Positions 61,833-64,000 of a DNA stretch of 64,000 nt are shown here, piece after piece. Below the pieces are notes generated by a model. It made no database searches. It had not been told where the DNA came from and saw only the letters and a program-made list of their open reading frames with translations. The translations under genes and the position numbers were made by a program. Positions within the stretch are counted from its first letter, which is position 1; the number at the start of each line of letters is the position of its first letter. Origin of the DNA: Elusimicrobiota bacterium (GTDB lineage Bacteria; Elusimicrobiota; Elusimicrobia; 2-02-FULL-39-32); NCBI GenBank assembly GCA_021730935.1, contig JAKFYJ010000015.1, positions 1 through 64,000 on the forward strand, given 5' to 3'.

Positions 61833-63161
61833 ATGAAACATTCATGGAACGCCACAGACATGCCTAACGGAAACGGTAAAGGCGCTTTAAAATTTCTCTG
61901 CATTTCGCGCGTCGGATGCATCGGAGACCTCTGCATCCGGCTTCAGGATGAAGGGTGCAAGGTCAAATATTACATCGACGACAAGGACGAGCGCGAAGTT
62001 TCCGACGGGTTCGTTGAAAAAGTGACCGACTGGCAGGAATGGAAAAACTGGGCCGACGTCATCATCTTTGACGACGCGGATTTCGGATCGATCGCCGAGT
62101 CTTTAAGGAAAGAAGGCAAAGCCGTCATCGGCGGCACGGTGTATACGGACAAGCTTGAGATGAACCGCGAGTTCGGCGCGGACGAAATGCAGGCGGCCGG
62201 CCTCTCGCACCTTCCCTCCTGGCACTTTGATTCCTTCGACGACGCCGTCAAATTCATCAAGGAAAATCCCGAGCGTTATGTGGTCAAACCCAACGGTTCC
62301 GCTCAGACGGAAAAAGTTTTGTCGTTCATCGGGCAAGAAGACGACGGCCTGGACGTGCTGACCGTTCTCGAACATTATAAGCGCGGCTGGGCCAGCAAGA
62401 TCAAAAGTTTTCAGGTGCAGAAATTCGCACAGGGCGTGGAAGTGGCGGTGGGCGCATTTTTTAACGGCAAAGATTTCGTGGGTCCCTGCTGCATCAACTT
62501 TGAGCACAAGCGGCTTTTCAACGGCGACATCGGGCCCACCACGGGCGAAATGGGGACGTCCATGTTCTGGTGCGACGGCGGAGATCTTTTCAAAGGGTCT
62601 CTTTATAAAATGAAGAGCCGCCTCGCCCAGGCGGGATACATCGGATATTTCGACATCAACTGCATCGCCAATGCCCGGGGGATTTATCCTCTGGAATGCA
62701 CCTCGCGTTTCGGGATGCCCACGCTCTCAATTCAGATGGAAGGGATTTTGTCGCCTCTGGGAGAATTCCTGCACGAACTGGCCAAAGGCGGCGTCCCGGC
62801 CCTGAAAGTGAAAAAAGGGTTTCAGGTCGGCGTGGTCGTGGCGGTTCCCCCTTTTCCCTTCGAGGACCCCAAAACTTTCAAAAAATATTGCGAAGATTCC
62901 ATCGTGCTTTTCAAGAAGCCCATGAAGGAAGGGGTTTGGCCTGCGGACGTGCGGGTCATCGACGGGCAATGGCGCCTGAGCGGCCACACGGGATATGTGA
63001 TGGTGGTGACGGGCGCGGGGCCCACCATGGAAGACGCGAGAAAAGAAGCTTATGCGCGCTTGAAAAACATCATGATCCCCAACATGTTTTATCGCACCGA
63101 CATCGGCGAGCGCTGGACCCGGGACGGGGACCTCCTCCGGACCTGGGGTTATGTGACCTAA
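61833..63161 (+). CDS. PurD-like ATP-grasp ligase
   Basis: The ATP-grasp region resembles phosphoribosylamine-glycine ligase: YVVKPNGSAQTEKVLSF, VQKFAQGVEVAVGAFFNG, YFDINCIANARGIYPLECTSRFGMP (metal-binding Glu/Asn) and HTGYVMVVTGAGPTMEDARKEAYARL. The N-domain lacks PurD's usual GGREHA motif and reads CISRVGCIGDLCIRLQDEG. This may therefore be a paralogue with a different substrate rather than the purine enzyme. The start is uncertain: ATG 61833 is preferred, TTG 61809 and ATG 61860 are alternatives. The end overlaps the convergent gene by 4 nt. Confidence 0.72.
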   Translation: MKHSWNATDMPNGNGKGALKFLCISRVGCIGDLCIRLQDEGCKVKYYIDDKDEREVSDGFVEKVTDWQEWKNWADVIIFDDADFGSIAESLRKEGKAVIGGTVYTDKLEMNREFGADEMQAAGLSHLPSWHFDSFDDAVKFIKENPERYVVKPNGSAQTEKVLSFIGQEDDGLDVLTVLEHYKRGWASKIKSFQVQKFAQGVEVAVGAFFNGKDFVGPCCINFEHKRLFNGDIGPTTGEMGTSMFWCDGGDLFKGSLYKMKSRLAQAGYIGYFDINCIANARGIYPLECTSRFGMPTLSIQMEGILSPLGEFLHELAKGGVPALKVKKGFQVGVVVAVPPFPFEDPKTFKKYCEDSIVLFKKPMKEGVWPADVRVIDGQWRLSGHTGYVMVVTGAGPTMEDARKEAYARLKNIMIPNMFYRTDIGERWTRDGDLLRTWGYVT

Positions 63162-63970
63162 ATCGAATCTTCTCCCTGAATGATTTTCAGCTCTTCAAAG
63201 ATCGCATAGATATAAATCGGCAGGACCGAATAAAAAAAGTAAACGATCGCGATCCCGGTCCTCGGGATAAACAGAGCGCATTCAAAAATCACCGACGCAA
63301 GGACCATCCTCCCCACAATCGCCCAGCGATATCCTTTCGTGAGGTTGCCTCCCAGTTTTTGAGCTTTCGCGCCGTGCGCTTTTTCACTCATAAAAATCAT
63401 GAGCCCGAAATTGAGCGCGATGGCGAGATATATTTTGGGAGATTTGAAAAGAAGGAACCCGCCCAGGCTCACGAAGATGATCAGGATGAAGACCGTGAGG
63501 AAATGGATATACTTTTTCGTCGCGGAGCGGAACGAGCCCCAGAGAGTGACGTCGTGGTCCGAGATGATGGAGAGGAGCGCCAGAGGGTGCCAGATGCTTC
63601 CCATGAAAGCGATGGCTCCGGCCGTGATCATGATGCCGATCTGCGTCTGGGAACTGAGCGCGTCGATATATTTTTTAAGCGTCAGATAAGGAAGGATGGG
63701 GAGGAGGTCAAAGAGCCCTCTGAGCAGGCCCATGACCGTGAAAGTGAACATCCGCTCTTCATAAAATCTGAAACTCCTGCTCAGCAATAAAAATGTGCCG
63801 GAGAGTTTCTTGGAGGTCATCTCCGAGGAAGGTTTGAGCGCTTTCGCGATGACGCCTTTGGAGATGTCCACCGCCGACACCGCGTGGCACTGATAACATT
63901 CCACGCTTTTCCCGCCGAGCTCGTCGTTGAGCAGGTATTCTTTTCCGCAGACGCAATGATATTCGATCAT
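63158..63970 (-). CDS. Zinc-ribbon membrane protein of unknown function
   Basis: The 270-residue protein opens with a zinc-ribbon (CVCG and CYQCHA) in the first 30 residues. About five hydrophobic segments follow (MITAGAIAFMGSIWHPLALLSII, FLTVFILIIFVSLGGFLLF, and others), in a DUF4013/YIP1-like arrangement. I do not recognise the family. SD AAGG lies 6 nt before the ATG. The 3' end overlaps the PurD-like gene by 4 nt (convergent). Confidence 0.72.
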   Translation of the reverse strand: MIEYHCVCGKEYLLNDELGGKSVECYQCHAVSAVDISKGVIAKALKPSSEMTSKKLSGTFLLLSRSFRFYEERMFTFTVMGLLRGLFDLLPILPYLTLKKYIDALSSQTQIGIMITAGAIAFMGSIWHPLALLSIISDHDVTLWGSFRSATKKYIHFLTVFILIIFVSLGGFLLFKSPKIYLAIALNFGLMIFMSEKAHGAKAQKLGGNLTKGYRWAIVGRMVLASVIFECALFIPRTGIAIVYFFYSVLPIYIYAIFEELKIIQGEDSI

Positions 63971-63987
63971 GGTTGCCTTACGGATTA

Positions 63988-63993
63988 ATTATA
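63988..63993 (-). promoter_or_regulatory. -10-like TATAAT upstream of the zinc-ribbon membrane protein
   Basis: Read on the minus strand, TATAAT lies 17 nt before the ATG at 63970, with an AAGG SD between them. The -35 would fall at or beyond the window edge and cannot be judged. Confidence 0.45.
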
Positions 63994-64000
63994 GAACAAA

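Overview
This is a 64 kb chromosomal window of roughly mid-50s GC content from a bacterium with a Gram-negative-type envelope. Outer-membrane features include a TolC-like protein, an MFP/FtsX/LolD-type ABC exporter, periplasmic HtrA and a periplasmic WD40 protein. Envelope synthesis is represented by Lgt, MurC, a cardiolipin synthase and a heptosyltransferase-family enzyme. Respiration looks quinone-based: a Rieske/cytochrome b complex with a five-haem cytochrome c, an ETF-quinone oxidoreductase pair (FixC/FixX), and a UbiA-UbiX-UbiD trio of the kind used in menaquinone synthesis. I see no phage, IS element, CRISPR or rRNA. The lineage cannot be fixed from the sequence alone. An uncultured phylum such as Omnitrophota or a neighbour is only a guess.

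Layout. 1-2826: 3' end of tuf, rpmG, tRNA-Trp, an extra membrane-protein gene, secE, nusG, rplK, rplA. The usual rplJ-rplL-rpoBC do not follow. 2827-4310: an AT-richer patch with a metallophosphoesterase that has no normal start codon and a BrnT/BrnA toxin-antitoxin pair. 4315-12006 (minus): ubiD, ubiX, ubiA, a single-domain response regulator, valS and a ceramidase-like secreted protein. 12009-14005: two CPBP-type membrane proteins (one with a substituted active site) and a small membrane protein. 14075-18201 (minus): cardiolipin synthase and a tripartite ABC exporter. 18423-21432 (minus): tRNA-Glu, murC, rlmI-like, queD-like. 21464-23542: lgt, a DUF3592 protein and a HigBA-type toxin-antitoxin pair.

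23539-32565 (plus): a consensus promoter and a complete SAM-I riboswitch drive a threonine-synthase-like PLP enzyme, a MoaD/CysO-type ubiquitin-like sulfur carrier and a NIL-domain protein. A GH57-like protein, HtrA, a degenerate receiver-GGDEF protein and livMGF follow. 32606-35557: a surface-glycan-type trio (B12-binding radical SAM, hexapeptide transferase, GT9). 35505-41725 (minus): Rieske, cytochrome b, five-haem and one-haem cytochromes c, a receiver, fixC, fixX. 41799-48780 (minus): a TPR protein, bioB, fabG-like, fabF-like, bioF, bioD and a CPBP protease. 48891-54881: a large DUF3352-like protein ending in two pseudopilin-like repeats, panD, and the queuosine genes queF, queC and queA with a WD40 gene between queC and queF. 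54874-63970: a UgpC/MalK-type ATPase, two tandem GGDEF proteins, a TolC-like protein, a DUF4139 protein, an OmpR-type regulator, a PurD-like ATP-grasp protein and a zinc-ribbon membrane protein.

The most interesting unit is the SAM-riboswitch operon at 23.5-25.6 kb. Its parts suggest a protein-thiocarboxylate route to homocysteine using a threonine-synthase-fold enzyme. A second window-wide pattern is the recurrence of promoters whose -10 hexamer ends 6-7 nt before the start codon, which implies frequent leaderless mRNAs.
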